From Oscillospiraceae bacterium (GTDB lineage Bacteria > Bacillota > Clostridia > Oscillospirales > Acutalibacteraceae): a stretch of 5,678 bases of DNA. A program made the position numbers and the translations under genes. The notes below the pieces were generated by a model, which saw only the letters and a list, made by a program, of their open reading frames with translations, made no database searches and was not told where the DNA came from. The DNA lies in contig DNIP01000132.1 in assembly GCA_003499325.1 (NCBI GenBank), positions 661 to 6,338 of the forward strand. Direction: 5' to 3'. This document shows positions 5,358 through 5,678 of this stretch, piece by piece. Position 1 is the first letter of the stretch, and the number at the start of each line of letters is the position of its first letter.

Positions 5358-5678
5358 ATGAATGAGAATCAACTGAAATGGCGGATTACCGATACAAAAA
5401 GGCTGCTCCATACACCGGTGTTTGACGTGAACGAGCAGCATGAGGTCGCCGCGACGGGGATCGAGGGCGACTATGTCGCGATGGAAGCGCCCGACTGGGC
5501 GATGGTCGTCGCCGAGTATCAGGGCAGCTTTGTGCTGGTGCGCCAGTGGCGCCATTCGGCGGAATGCCTGAGCCTCGAGTTCCCCGGGGGCGTAGTGGAC
5601 GGCGGCGAGGACGCTGCGACCGCGGCACGGCGCGAGCTGAAGGAGGAAACAGGCTTTGAAGCGGGCAAGCTGACCCAT
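5358..5678 (+). CDS. Nudix hydrolase, ADP-ribose pyrophosphatase-like, 3' end cut by window edge
   Basis: The first 107 residues are present and the frame is open to the right edge. The N-terminal part (MNENQLKWRITDTKRLLHTP) leads into beta strands that include WAMVVAEYQGSFVLVRQWRH. The full Nudix box GX5EX7REUXEEXGU is visible: Gly78, Glu84, Arg92-Glu93-Leu94, Glu96-Glu97 and Gly99-Phe100. It is preceded by LEFPGG, resembling the LE[LF]PAG segment of ADP-ribose pyrophosphatases. Nudix enzymes use these glutamates to bind divalent metal and hydrolyse nucleoside diphosphates linked to another group; ADP-ribose or a similar sugar nucleotide is the best guess. It has its own promoter and ribosome binding site after a terminator, so it is not part of the cysteine synthase unit. 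Superfamily is certain; substrate is inferred. Confidence 0.9.
   Translation, partial: MNENQLKWRITDTKRLLHTPVFDVNEQHEVAATGIEGDYVAMEAPDWAMVVAEYQGSFVLVRQWRHSAECLSLEFPGGVVDGGEDAATAARRELKEETGFEAGKLTH

Overview
The window looks like chromosomal DNA of a low-to-mid GC Firmicute, most likely an anaerobic Clostridia/Oscillospiraceae-type bacterium. Three things point that way: near-consensus sigma-A promoters with 17-base spacers, strong GGAGG ribosome binding sites, and a cysteine synthase of a sequence type I associate with Clostridia. This placement is inference, since no rRNA or species marker is present. Base composition is uneven: the left end is visibly AT-richer, and the cysteine synthase, transpeptidase and Nudix region GC-richer.

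Layout. Positions 519 to 1 on the minus strand hold a GNAT acetyltransferase whose C-terminus runs off the left edge; it has an extended -10 promoter. A divergent intergenic region (520-795) carries this promoter and a plus-strand sigma-A promoter. The plus strand then holds, in order: a large secreted tyrosine-phosphatase-like protein with fibronectin-like and GLUG-like repeat regions (796-3351); a second promoter and leader; a PLP-dependent cysteine synthase (3481-4410); an L,D-transpeptidase-type lipoprotein (4447-5202); a rho-independent terminator (5241-5271); a new promoter (5293-5321); and the first 107 codons of a Nudix hydrolase that runs off the right edge.

The most notable signal is a diverged direct repeat. 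The promoter, untranslated leader, ribosome binding site and first ten codons of the cysteine synthase gene (about 3363-3510) recur in front of the phosphatase gene (about 700-825). The phosphatase therefore seems to be driven by a copied cysteine synthase control region, and its N-terminus (MIYRNV...) appears borrowed from cysteine synthase. Both leaders contain the identical 16-mer CCGATACGGTTGAGCG. In each it forms the loop and right arm of a small hairpin, and the left arm has changed between copies while keeping pairing. This points to a shared cis-regulatory element, as RNA or as an operator.

Functionally, the cysteine synthase and the transpeptidase lipoprotein are probably one transcription unit, closed by the terminator at 5241-5271. 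No terminator is visible between the phosphatase and the cysteine synthase, so phosphatase transcripts may also read into it. The acetyltransferase and the Nudix hydrolase look like independent neighbours.
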